NCBI GenBank assembly: GCA_963969345.1 | Contig: OZ017767.1 | Span: 3,190,739-3,254,738 of the forward strand | DNA: 64,000 nt | Origin: Turbatrix aceti | Taxonomy: Eukaryota > Nematoda > Chromadorea > Rhabditida > Panagrolaimidae | Reading direction: 5' to 3' | Shown: positions 23,879-34,999 of the stretch, one piece after another | Numbering within the stretch: the first letter of the stretch is position 1 | Layout of the letters: each line of letters starts with the position of its first letter | Notes under the pieces: generated by a model | Databases searched by the model: none | What the model saw: the letters and a program-made list of their open reading frames with translations, nothing else | Told to the model about the DNA's origin: nothing | Position numbers and translations under genes: made by a program

Positions 23879-26505
23879 TTACATTAGTTCTGTCAGAAAT
23901 GTACACGTCAAAATGACGAAAGAAAGCAAAGTGATCCACAAATAGCGTAGGCCCAACGTGCCGTTGCTGCTTGCATCTGTGTCGCTTGCATCTGGGGTTC
24001 CTGCAACTGGGTCCACTCCACTCGGTGATTTCGTAGTCTGAAGTTCCGGGGGTGATTCCGTAGTCAGATGTTTTGGAGGTGATTCCGTTGTCTTAGGTTT
24101 CTTGTAGCTGCCATCCACAAACAAGGCTAAAATAGTAATTGAAATCATTTTTGAAGACCAAACAACCTACAGAGATCCATTAGCTGTGCAAAATATAGTT
24201 CGTCTGGCGTCTTTGTGATGTAGTATTCTATACGCTTTATGTATTTCATGGACTTCTTGACGCCGATGAAACGGATTTCATTACCAGTGATAAGGAAGAC
24301 AGCTGAGTCGTACGTCTCTGCAGTTTTAGGGTTCACGTCGCAGTACATTACGGTATCAGGACCACAGAGAGGACAGGGGAAGATGGGACTGGACACATCG
24401 TTGTCGAGACTGATGAGTTCGGCCTCCTGCTTTTCTGTGTAAGCCAGCAACCAGTTAACCGTGCGATTTTCGTACTGACAATTCACTGCAGTCTTCGAAC
24501 GGGTTTCAACGTGAACGTATGCGTCCAAAAAACTAGTAGGCTGTTGCCGAAGTCTATGCTGCTTTGTTGCATAGTTGTAGGTAATTTCGAAGACGCAGAA
24601 TTTAAAGTCGACTTTATTCTGGTAGAAACGCACTATATTAAAGAAAGTGAAATTTAAAGTTCAGTTGGCAACGTACCTTCTAACGTAATTGACGTTTTAC
24701 TTTGCTTTAAAACTCGGGGGGCCGCCACCACTGTGACATTGTCGTCATCAAAGCCGCACGGCTTCGAGTATTTGAAAACACCAATAATTCGAAAATCCGA
24801 GTTATTATTGTAATAAAAGCGAACGGCGAAGTCTAGTTTATGACCGACGTATTTGTAGTATAGAAAAAGCGGAGAGTACGAACTCCCATTATTGCTGACA
24901 AAGAAGAATGGCACCTCAGTGTCTGAAACGGAATGAGCGTTTTCGATTAAACATTTCAAATCAAGATCTTACAGTTCCTTTTTATTGGCGGTCGTTTCAA
25001 TGGTTCTCCCCAGGGGCCAAGAAGCTTTCCGTTTTTTTTAAAAACGCCATCGAAATAACCGTAAGGAATTGGCGTTTCAGTAACATATAACTCTGGTGGA
25101 ACTGAAATCACTTCCATAAAACGGTTCGTTTCTCGTAAATATTACTTACACGATTCAGAAAGATTTTTAAACATGTCGTATCCGTAATATAATCCCATGT
25201 AAGACGGCTCAATTAAACGCGTCTTAAAATCCAAATTTCCAACGGTGCAGTTTTGGTCACGATGAAATTTTCTGACTGCGATCTTTGTACCATTGACTGA
25301 ATGTTGGTAATATTCATATCCATTTTCGCAGGCACCATGTTCCTAAAATTTAATTGTTAGAAAATAAAAAAAATTTGATAAAGCTTACTACAGTCGCATT
25401 GACGTAGTGACCTGCACGGTTGTAATAAACGTGGTGGATTGAGTCACTTGAATCATTAGTGCACCTATAATTAACAATTTTAAAATAACTGCTAAGGTCC
25501 GTTTCTTGGAGTATGAAATAATCGCGCCCATAACGCCCTTGTACAATCATTGTCGTTGCGTTAACGTCTTCGTAGTTTCCGGAGCTTTCTGTTGTAAAGT
25601 AATCCCGCGAAATTAATTTTTCTGAAACGTTTTTTGTGATATTGTGATCGTTGTATTCAAAATACAAAATAAAACTCACGATGATCATAAGTGCCACTGG
25701 CATTGTATATCAACAGATTGAATGTATTTGGACCATCATAGTCAACTACAATATCATCAAAGTAAATTCCATAAATGTATGGATACAACATTTTGTCATC
25801 AGCACCAATATCTATGTTACCAAAGTAACACCAACTGAATTTGGGCCCTTGCATATCCACGACTCGATCGTATATGTAAACAGTGCAGTCTAAAAGATGC
25901 CACGCTGCGACTGTGTTCCTAACACGAAATTTTTTACGAATGTGTAAAAGTGTTATGTATTTGGCGGCTGTTTTTGTCTCTCTTTGGACTCTTGCAGCGA
26001 AGTTGGCTTACAAGCAATCGAAACCGCGCAAAATGCATTCAAAAGCTTGAACTTAGCTATAATAGCAAAATGTAGAGATTAAACCCTCCCCCGTTCCCCG
26101 AGGAATTCCCCGGGGCTGCTCCCGAAAAGAGCTCCCTAACCCCCGTCCCCGACAGATCTTGTCCCCGTCGGGGAAAATTTTCCTCGTCCTTGACTACTTT
26201 TGTCCCCGGCTCTCCCCGTCCTCGACGCCAAAATGCCAAAAAAGACATACAATTTGAATGATAGAAAACTGCGGCTGAATACATAACACTTTTACGCATT
26301 CGCCAAAAAATTTCGTGTTGGGAACATGCTCTCACCGAAAAGATTATCAACTTGAAAAAATTCTGAAATAAACATATTTGAAAAAAATCGGAAAATAACA
26401 GATCAGAAACTCACTCCCGTACATATCTACGTACAACGGGTGGACGGACGGCACTTCGATGACAAGAAGTGCAATAGCCGGCAAAAGTGAAATAAGGTCG
26501 CGCAT
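23879..26505 (-). CDS. Secreted, predicted GPI-anchored protein of unknown family, copy A
   Basis: Eight exons read leftward: 26505-26415, 25889-25680, 25621-25389, 25342-25150, 25101-24973, 24922-24677, 24632-24171, 24126-23879 (603 aa, all phases consistent). A signal peptide (MRDLISLLPAIALLVIEVPS) leads into a Tyr- and Asn-rich ectodomain with several Asn-X-Ser/Thr sites and scattered Cys. The end has a Thr/Ser/Pro stalk built on a nine-residue unit (TTESPPELQ and variants, three copies). A short SSNG spacer and a hydrophobic tail without basic residues follow, as in GPI-anchored proteins. I do not recognise the family. A paralogue with the same exon structure lies at 28492-31621. Intron 1 carries a C-rich repeat that copy B lacks. 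A surface or secreted role is inferred only from the signal and tail; a type I membrane protein with a very short tail is the alternative. Confidence 0.72.
26084..26225. repeat. C-rich dispersed repeat in intron 1 of copy A
   Basis: CCCCGAGGAATTCCCCGGGG-type sequence with many CCCC runs, the opposite orientation of the blocks at 23287-23650. It is absent from the matching intron of copy B, so it arrived or was lost after the gene duplication. Confidence 0.55.
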
Positions 26506-26899
26506 TGTCAGCAAATCAGTCGATCAATGACTGTCCTACTTACTTTGCTTGTTACTATGTTACTATGCAAATTTCGGTTAACAATGCAAAATAAATACGT
26601 GCAAAGTTTTGTGTTAGCTGATTAATTTTAAAAAAGCTTAAATGTATGATATTTTTTTATAGCATGTTTTTTAGATCTTTTCGATGTCTGCAGGCAGCTC
26701 CGCGTCCACTTCGACGGCATTCAAACTCGTCTCGAATCCACATAACTTTTCTCTGGTTTTGTTTCCTTTCTTTTTGTATTCTCGCTTTTGCTTGTTTTCT
26801 ACAGTAAATATTATAGTCGCATGCTCTCTAACATTCTGCCATACACATTATCTAAACTTTAAATTTTTTTTCGTTTTTTTAAATTTATTTCACCATATA

Positions 26900-27440
26900 C
26901 CAGTTGTTGTCGAACCTGCTTCCCAGACGCGATTGTTCATGGAACATATGAGCAGTTTTGCTACAACCGAGTAGTGCATGCGATTTGACCTGGTCTAGAG
27001 AGTGCCGCTCTTCCGAAGCGTGCTTTGATGGAAATCTCACAGCACAGTAGCCGATGGTCGCTACCGACATTTATACTGGGCAGGACGGTACGGTAACGTC
27101 GCGTATCTGCGACATCTTTTGCGCAATTAAACTACAGAGTAATTTAATGCACGGACAACTAGCCAACCCGCCTAAGCCACTGGAAGCCGCAAGACCAATT
27201 AGTGCCTCCGACCGCGCCAAAGAAGAAGCGTCCGCCAGGCCATCCTCCGAGGCGATGGACCAACAACTTTGGGCCTTCCAGAACGCTCCTGCTAAGGACT
27301 ACGACGTGGTGGCGCAGGTAGCTACGATTGACGGCGCCCTCTTCGTGCAATCTCGATACTCATCACTGTCTCTTTAATTTTGTAATGAGTAATTATGCAC
27401 AAGTAAGAGTAATAAAGTAAAGTAAAGTAAAGTAAAAGTC
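26900..27440 (+). mobile_element. Probable retroelement 3' end with short tandem tail
   Basis: A moderately G+C-rich stretch ends in TAATAAAGTAAAGTAAAGTAAAGTAAAAG, a short tandem-repeat tail of the kind found at 3' ends of non-LTR elements. It breaks the similarity between the upstream flanks of copies A and B at about 26855, which fits an insertion. No intact protein is present. The assignment rests on the tail and the position only; a SINE is possible. Confidence 0.4.
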
Positions 27441-27714
27441 GTTTGTGATAGGCTGAAGAAAAACTGAACCTTTTACTTAAATTTTAAAATTTTACTTAAA
27501 TTTTGTATTGATCTCAAAAAATTTTTATCCGCGCATGTGATGTTGCGCTCAATTTTTTCAACGCCCAAGATATTGCGTTGACAAAAATACTTGTCTATTT
27601 CGGGAGTAAATCAACTGCGAACAAGTTATTGACGATCAATTGACTTTTTCGCAAAAGCGGCATTTAAATGCTACCACATGTATGTCGTAGCATTTAAATT
27701 CTCTCTGTCGGTCT

Positions 27715-28090
27715 GGAAATCAACATCGGCAAGACCAAGTGGATGAGCAACTCGAAAGACGACGCGACGATTCTACTGAACGGTTTTCCGGTCGAAAGAG
27801 TAAAAGAGTTCGTCTATCTTGGACAGCTCTTCTCCTGGCCGAGAGACCACAAGAAAGAATCAAAGACTGGAACGAATCCGCTCGCCGCCGCAAGCAGAAA
27901 TACGCCAAATCGCTCGCGACGACCGACGACGACAACTGGGCAGTCCGACTGTCAGACTGGCGCCCCACAGAAGACTACGTGGAAGCCAAGCGACCGCTAG
28001 GACGACCACGCATGCGCTGGACCGACGACCTCGCCATTGCCTACAACGCTTCTACCAAGGACTTCGATTTCAGACGGATTGTTTTTCTTT
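27715..28090 (+). mobile_element. Degenerate RTE-type non-LTR retrotransposon fragment
   Basis: Conceptual translation shows NIGKTKWMSNSKDD then ERVKEFVYLGQLFSW, the end of an RTE-like reverse transcriptase. In another frame it shows AVRLSDWRPTEDY then GRPRMRWTDDLA, matching the C-terminal W..RRRGRPR.RW.DD region of RTE elements. The two pieces are normally farther apart, so there is an internal deletion plus a frameshift. The fragment sits inside another dispersed repeat whose uninterrupted copy lies at about 32230-32380 on the opposite strand. It is inactive. Confidence 0.72.
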
Positions 28091-28352
28091 GATGACCCCT
28101 CTTCGTACGACCCCACTGATTTGTATAATCCCGTGTGTACGAGTAAGAGATAAATTGAAAATTGAAACATGTACCAAAACTCCGTTTTTTGGCCGCATCT
28201 GCACATAATGGTTTGCGGTTTTTTGACTGACTGGCCGAGTGAGGAATGGTTTGGCCAGTGTCGGTTGACCGATTGTGAGCGTCGCTAAAATTTGCTGGCA
28301 GCCACTGACGAGCGACAGACTGCATTTGGGATTTTAATCGCTAATACTCCTC

Positions 28353-28450
28353 GTTCCCCGAGTTCCCCGACCCCGTCCCAGACAGATCCCGTTCTCACCG
28401 AGGAAAATTGTCCCCGTCTCTGACTTATTTTGTCCCTGGCTTCCCTCCTC
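28353..28450. repeat. C-rich dispersed repeat downstream of copy B
   Basis: Contains CGTTCCCCGAGTTCCCCGACCC and GTCCCCGTCTCTGAC, clearly related to 26084-26225. It lies about 40 bp beyond the 3' end of the copy B coding region, just as the G-rich block lies beyond the 3' end of copy A. Confidence 0.5.
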
Positions 28451-28491
28451 CCATCTACTAATTTTTTATCTGTAAATACATTTATGTCGGT

Positions 28492-31400
28492 TTACATTAG
28501 TTCTGTCAGAAATGAATACGTCAAAATGACGAAAGAAAGCAAAGTGATCCACAAATAGCGTAGGCCCAACGCACCGTTGCTGCTTGCATCTGTGTTGCTT
28601 GTATCTGGAGTCCCTGCAACTGGGTCCACTCCACTCGGTGATTTCGTAGTCTGCAGTTCCGGGGGTGATTCCGTAGTCTGAAGTTCCGGGGGTGATTCCG
28701 TAGTCTGAAGTTCCGGGGGTGATTCCGTAGTCAGATGTTTTAGAGGTGATTCCGTTGTCTGAGGTTTCTTGTAGCTGCCATCCACAAACAAGGCTAAAAT
28801 AGTAATTGAAATCATTTTTGAAGACCAAACAACCTACAGAGATCCATTAGCTGTGCAAAATATAGTTCGTCTGGCGTCTTTGTGATGTAGTATTCTATAC
28901 GCTTTATGTATTTCATGGACTTCTTTACGCCGATGAAACGAATTTCATTACCATTGACAAGGAAGACAGCTGAGTCGTACGTCTCTGCAGTTTTTGGGTT
29001 CACGTCGCAGTACATTACGGTATCAGGACCACAGAGAGGACAGGGGAAGATGGGACTGGACACATCGTTGTCGAGACTGATGAGTTCGGCCTCCTGCTTT
29101 TCTGTGTAAGCCAGCAACCAGTGAACCGTGCGATTTTCGTACTGACAATTCACTGCAATCTTTGAACGGGTTTCAACGTGGACGTATGCTACGATATCGG
29201 AAGTAGGCATTTTCCGAAGGGAATGCTCGAATGTTTCATAGTTATAGGTAGTTTCGAAAGCGCATGATTTAAAGTCGTTGTTGCTCTGGTAAAAAAGCAC
29301 TAAAACATAGAAAGTGAAGTTTAAAGTTCAGGTGGCAACCAAGGCATAAAACCGGCCTAAAAATCAGGCCGCCGGTCGGCTTGCGGCCGGACTAAATTTT
29401 CAGGCCGAAGCCGAGCCGGGCCGGCCGCGACCTGTTTTTTGAAAAAAATTTTCATGCTTTATTTTAGGGTTATTTTTGCAAAATTTGACCAAATTTAGAA
29501 AAAATGTTTTTTGGAAACAACCTAATATTATTGAAAAATGCATAATAATAAATTCCCATGTAGTAAAAAGTAAAAAAAAGACGAATGAAGCACAGAAACG
29601 TCAGAAAATCATACTTTTTTCGAAAAAATCAACTTTCGAATATTTTTCCGGCTTTTTCGGCCGGCCTTGAATCGAAAAGCCGGCCGGATTTTATGCCTTG
29701 GTGGCAACATACCTTCTAACGCAATTGACGTTTTATTTTGCTTTAGAACTCTGGGGGCCGCCACCACTGTGACATTGTCGTCGTCAAAGCCGCACGGCGT
29801 CGAGTATTTGAAAGCACCAATAATTCGAAAATCCGGGTTATTATTGTAATAAAAGCGAACAGCGAAGTCTAGTTTAGGACCGACGTATTTGTAGTAGAGA
29901 AAAAGCGGAGAGTACGAACTCCCATTATTGCTGACAAAGAAGAATGGCACCTCAGTGTCTGAAACGGAATGAGCGTTTTCGATTAAACATTTCAAATCAA
30001 GATCTTACAGTTCCTTTCTATTGGCGGTCGTTTCAACGGTTGTCCCCAGGGGCCAAAAAGCTTTCCGTTTTCTTTAATAACGCCATTGAAATAACCGTTA
30101 GGAATTGGCGTTTTAGTAATATATAACTCTGGTGGAACTGAAATCACTTTCATAAAACGGTCCGTTTCTCGTAAATATTACTTACACGATTCAGAAAGAT
30201 TTTTAAACATGTTGTATTTGAAAAACACTGTATCTTTAGAGATCGTAAGTATACGTGTGAGAAAATTCCAATCTCCAACAGAGCAGTTATAAAAAGTTCT
30301 ATAGGGAGAAATAACTTCCTGTAAAATGCGGATTTCGATAGTTGTACCATTGACAGAATGTAAAAAACGTGGTAGGCAGCCGCCAAGTAACTAAAATTTA
30401 ATTGTTAGAAAATAAAAAAAATTTCATAAGACTTACTACAGACGTGTTGACGTATTCACCTGTACGGTTGTAAAAAACGTTGTTGATATGGTCATAATCC
30501 TGCCCCTCGCATAAATAATAAGTAAAATTATAATAAGTGCGTAAGTCGCTTTGTTCAAGCGTCTGATATCCGTAATATGGTTTGTCGTATTCAATATGTT
30601 GCTTTCTGTTAACATTTTCGAAGTCTCCTCCCCTTTCCGGTTCAAAGTATAGCCGCGGAAATAATTTTTCTGAAATATGTTTTTTTGTGATCGCCGATAA
30701 ATACAAAATAAAACTCACGACGTTCAAAGGTGCCGTTGCTTTTGTATATTAACAAACTCAATGTATCTTTTACATCTAGGGTATTATCTCTCAGACTTCC
30801 AAAAATTTCCTCATCATAGAAAACTCCAAAAATATATGGATGCACCATTTCGTCATCGAAACCAATATCTACGTTACCTTTGTGTGATTTACACCACGCT
30901 TCAGGACCTTGCATATCCACGACTCGATCGTATACGTAAACAGTGCAGTCTAAAAGATGCCACGATGCGATTGTGTTCCCAATACGAAATTTTTTGCGAA
31001 TGTGTAAAAGTGTGGCAGTTTTTTGGTATTCAAAAAAGGCATTGGCGATTTGCTAATGTTCTCCCTACCCAAGGGCATGACTTTTCGTTAAGTGCCGTTA
31101 AGCTCGGAAAGGGCAAATGAAGTTTCAACTATTTTGACTACATGGCGGGTGCAACTATTTGTCATGCTTTTGCACCAATTATGCTTTGTTTTGCTAAATC
31201 TGATCTCCTGAAGCCAAAAAAAACAAAAACAATAGCTATCACTATCCACGAGCATGGCACCGCAAAATGTTATAGTTTAAAAGAGAACAATACACGCGGG
31301 CGGATCTGACCCGGGTTTTCGACGGTCAGATAATGTAGTTTAGAAGACCGGAACTTTGGTTGATAAAATTTTTTTTGTTTTTTTGGCCTTAGGATGTCAG

Positions 31401-31621
31401 ATTTAACAAAACAACGCAAAAAAATTTCGTTTTGGGAACATGCTCGCACCGTCAAGAGTATCAACTTGAACAAGCTCTGAAAGAAACATATATTTGAAAA
31501 AAGTCGGAAAATAACAGATCTGAAACTCACTCCCGTACATATCTACGTACAACGGGTGGACGGACGGCACTTCGATGACAAGGAGTACAATAGCCGGCAA
31601 AAGAGAAATAAGGTCGCGCAT
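28492..31621 (-). CDS. Secreted, predicted GPI-anchored protein of unknown family, copy B
   Basis: Eight exons read leftward: 31621-31531, 30949-30719, 30669-30437, 30390-30186, 30137-30009, 29958-29713, 29299-28838, 28793-28492 (632 aa). Exon 1 and exons 5-8 are almost identical to copy A. Exons 2-4, the N-terminal half of the ectodomain, are strongly diverged in sequence and slightly in length while keeping phase and several Tyr, Asn-sequon and Cys positions. The C-terminal stalk has two more nine-residue TTESPPELQ units than copy A (54 bp). Intron 6 is interrupted by a MITE at 29340-29700. The signal peptide and hydrophobic C-terminus are the same as in copy A. The family is not recognised; the sequence shows only that it is a surface or secreted protein under uneven divergence. 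Confidence 0.72.
29332..29708. mobile_element. hAT-like MITE with target-site duplication
   Basis: A 361-bp element (29340-29700) has terminal inverted repeats CAAGGCATAAAA..GGCC and is flanked by the exact 8-bp duplication GTGGCAAC (29332-29339 and 29701-29708). The paralogous intron of copy A, near 24660-24676, has a single GTTGGCAAC and no insert, so it is the empty site. Subterminal sequence is rich in GGCCGG inverted motifs; the interior is A/T-rich and non-coding. TSD length and TIR start fit the hAT superfamily. The insertion lies in an intron only a few bases past the 5' splice site. Confidence 0.88.
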
Positions 31622-33172
31622 TGTCAGCAAATCAGTCGATCAATGACTCTCCTACTTACTTTGCTTGTTACTATGTTACTATGCAAATTTCGGTTAACAA
31701 TGCAAAATAAATACGTGCAAAGTTTTGTGTTAGCTGATTAATTTTAAAAAAGCTTAAATGTATGATATTTTTTAAAGCATGTTTTTTAGATCTTTTCGAT
31801 GTCTGCAGGCAGCTCCGCGTCCACTTCGACGGCATTCAAACTCGTCTCGAATCCACATAACTTTTCTCTGGTTTTGTTTCCTTTGTTTTTGTATTTTCGC
31901 TTTTGCTTGTTTTCTACAGTATTATAGTCGCATGCTCTCTAACATTCTGCCATACGCATTTTCTAGCTTTTGCTTTTTTCTAATTTTTTTATAAAAGGTT
32001 CTAAATTAATTACAATGAATTTTCTGTAAGAGCGGAAGAGTGTTGCTTTGCTTTGTATTTTGATCCTTTTCAGTAGTGCCATTCGCAGAACACCGTAGCT
32101 CAGTTTAGAAAGCGGCACATCTCAGAAATAAATATGTAGTGAAAAAATAAAAATTGATCAAGTTTACCTTGGATAATGTCCGCAAGTTGCGGCAACACGC
32201 GCACCTGATCAACTGACACAAGCCAAACTTTTCTTCACTTGCTTGGTCAGTCAGTCAAAAAACCGTCGCGACGGCCGTCGCAAACCATTCTCTTCTTTTT
32301 TGGCCCAAAAACGGCGTTTTTGTACAAGTGGTAGCATTTTTTGCCATTTGCGAAAAATCAACTGAAAAACGATGTATTTTCCACCCTGACCAACTTATGC
32401 GCCTTTTCTTTTGGCTGACCAAAGGTTTGGTTAGTTGGCTGCGACTGCACAAAGAAGAAATATTTTGTATGCGCAAAAAAGAGCATTGACTCATTCTTTT
32501 TTGAACGCGATTTGTCATTTCTTATCGTCTGGTGTCTCACGTCATTTCAGTGGTCAGTAAGAACGACGGTCTTATTTATTTTTTGCGCTTGATTGATTGT
32601 ATAAAACCAAGTTGGTTGAACGCCCGTCAGATTCTCGGCTAACCACCGGGCTGAAAACACGTTGGCCTTCGCTGGCATTCTGTGTACGCGGGTTGTACGT
32701 CTCGTAGGTGGTTCTTATAATCGCCTGCAGTCGTGCAGTTAGCCTGTGTTAACGGAGTACCGGTGTTTGCGACTGATTGGAGGAACCGGACTGGTAACTG
32801 CGCAGCAAATGGCGCGGTTCCAGGAGAGGTTCCGGAGATCAGGTTCGAGGCGGATGTGTTGGATGCCCGTGGGAGTCGTGCGATGGGTGAAAAGCAGGGG
32901 CGAGGGAAAAGCAAAGGAAGGATAAAAGCAATTGAAGGACAGGAGCAAAAAAAACCAACAACAAAAAAAATACAAACTTTTTTTACGTAAAGGTTCCTGA
33001 AATGCTTTCGGGCGTTTCAGGAATCAAAAATTTTATAAATAACCGACTGCAACAAAAAACTATAAATACATGTTAGCCTTCGCACACCAGACTTATTTCA
33101 TCAAGATTTTTTTGCAGCACTGGTCAGAACATCACCTAACAAATTTATTAATCAACCAAAATTATATAACTT
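31622..33172. other. Intergenic region upstream of copy B
   Basis: Positions 31622 to about 31970 duplicate the flank of copy A. About 32085-32170 resembles 23650-23740. About 32230-32380 is the uninterrupted copy of the repeat that hosts the RTE fragment at 27.7 kb. About 32640-32900 is more G+C-rich with a minus-strand reading frame that I do not recognise. No gene is called. Confidence 0.45.
32230..32380 (-). repeat. Dispersed repeat, uninterrupted copy
   Basis: Read on the minus strand it gives TTTTTCGCAAATGGC, AATGCTACCACTTGTAC, GAATGGTTTGCG and GGTTTTTTGACTGACTG in order. The same order occurs on the plus strand at 27640-27690 and 28165-28240, split by the RTE fragment. This sets the empty state of that insertion. 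Confidence 0.55.
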
Positions 33173-34999
33173 TCACGCAATCCTATTCCGTTGAATCACC
33201 CGCACAGCCAGTTCGGCGTCTTCGATGCTGATTCTCTTCGCCGAAGCCGCAACGATGAGGTTTCTGAGTTTGGCAGCGGCCTTCTGACCCGGCTTGGTGT
33301 CGCCGAGTTTGGCAATCACCTTCTCGTTCGATTCCACGACTTTTGAGACGATGTTTTTGAATTCCAGGGAATCGGGCATCAGTCGGCTGAGGTTTTCCTG
33401 TTTGGCAACTTCGTCCACCGACGCTGACAGGTGTGGATCCGTAAGGTATCGCTTGAGGAGATCGATGGCACACAGTCTTGTCAGTTTCTGGCTCGTCACG
33501 GCAGAGACAATCGAGGGAAAGGCATTCGTCACCGGAGAATCCCTAAAATTGATTCAAAAATGAAAAAAGATGCAAAAAAGCATAAAAACACAAACCTTGA
33601 CGGAGGGAACTTTGCCTTGACGTGATCACTCGCAAACTGCAGCTGACGCATCCAATCAAAGTAGACATCCCGTGGCACAGCTTTCAGGTGCGGCAGGGTC
33701 GCCTCCACAAACGCAAGTCGCTCAGCGTCCTTCTGAAAAAATTAATTGTTTCCAGAAATTCAAAATATTCCAAAAACCCACGGAAATGTCAATCGCCAAG
33801 GACGGCACGATGCCGAAATCCGCAGCGAGTCGTCGATAGTCAGGCGGACCTTTGACTTCCACCTGGGTCCGCGCTTGGTCGATCCAGGAATCTTCGATGC
33901 CCAATCTCGGTAAGTTCGGCTCCGGTGTGAAGCGGTAATCCAGAAAATCGCCTTTTTCACGGGTCACTTCGATGTTGCTGAAAACAGGCGATTTAGTTCA
34001 TCAAATTACGAATGCAGAAATCAAAAATTTTACTCCGAAAAAAATTATAATTTCAGTGTTAGGCCGAATTCAGAGTTCCGTATAAAATAAAACTTTGGAA
34101 AAAACAAACCCTGCTTCGTCGACTGTGAGCGTAACAGTCCGAATTTCCTGACCGGACTTCAAAAGTCGAGACTGTCGCTTGATTTCCCGCTCAATGGCGG
34201 TTCTGAGCGCCCGGATGCTGTTGATGTTCTTCAACTCGGTTCGGGGATAGTCCCGGCCAGCGATTCGGAGGGAAACGTTCGCGTCCACTCTCAGGTTGCC
34301 TTCTGGAAAAAATCCAAGCATCTTTGGTCAAAAATGATTTAAAAAAGACAAACTGTGGAGTTCGCCGGCGCAGATTCCGTGATGGGCCAGGAGCAGTCTG
34401 AGCTGGTCGACAAAAGTCGCCGCTTCGTGGGGAGACGATAGATCCGGGTCGGTGACGACCTCGATGAGCCCGACGCCGGCTCGGTTCAGGTCGATGTAGA
34501 GCTGGTCGTCGTCGACGCGGAGCGTCTTCCCGCTGTCCATCTCGATCTGGATCTGCCTGAGTCCACAGCGCCTCGCCGGCAGTAGTTCGTCTCCGCGTCC
34601 GCCGGGCCAGAATTCAAAAAACCCGCCTCGGGCAATGGGGTGGTCGTTCTGCGTGATCTGGTAGCCCAGCGGCATGTCGGGGTAGAAGTAGTGCTTGCGG
34701 TCGAACCGGCACCACGGCTGGATGTCCGCGTTCAGCGCGACAGCCGCCGCGAGAGCCAGCTCGACGGCGCGGCGGTTGAGTCGTGGCAGCGTTCCCGGGA
34801 TGCCGGCGTCGAAGAGCGCGACCGTCGAGTTGCATGGCGCGGAGGAGTCGACGGCGGCGCCGCTGAAGAGCTTCGACCTCGTCTGCAGCTGCGCGTGAAT
34901 CTCGAGACCGATCACGGATTCTACGACGCCGGAGTGAGATCCGAGACGACGGAAAGGTGCTCGAAGGGATGTCCAAGTCGGTGGGAGCAGCAGTCGCAT
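33173..34999 (-). CDS. gatB: Glutamyl-tRNA(Gln) amidotransferase subunit B, mitochondrial (GatB/PET112)
   Basis: Five exons read leftward: 34999-34354, 34302-34110, 33977-33782, 33732-33596, 33542-33173 (513 aa). GatB is the subunit of the GatCAB complex that binds Glu-tRNA(Gln) and helps convert it to Gln-tRNA(Gln) for mitochondrial translation. Diagnostic motifs are GLEIHAQLQTRSKLFSGA near the start, YFYPDMPLGYQITQ, LYIDLNRAGVGLIEVVTDPD and, across the first splice, GNLRVDANVSLR. The last exon carries the helical GatB/YqeY-type C-terminal domain. The first 28 or so residues (Leu/Arg-rich, no acidic residues at the very start) look like a mitochondrial targeting peptide. An acceptor (TTTATAGCAG) ends one base before the ATG and a GAG/GTAAGT donor lies at 35051, so a 5'UTR intron or trans-splicing is likely. 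Length is near the usual size. Confidence 0.93.

Larger units (their letters stand above)
26506..28491. other. Spacer between tandem copies A and B, rich in transposon remnants
   Basis: From 26506 to about 26855 the sequence is a near copy of 31622-31970, so the duplication unit extended about 350 bp upstream of the start codon. Beyond that the two flanks differ. This side carries a retroelement-like tail (26900-27440), an RTE-type reverse transcriptase fragment (27715-28090) and a C-rich block (28353-28450). No functional gene is seen. Confidence 0.55.

Noticed and set aside
32639..32914. Minus-strand ORF in the intergenic region upstream of copy B
   Set aside because: No recognisable domain, no good start context and no splice partners. 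It could be old transposon sequence, but the evidence is too thin.
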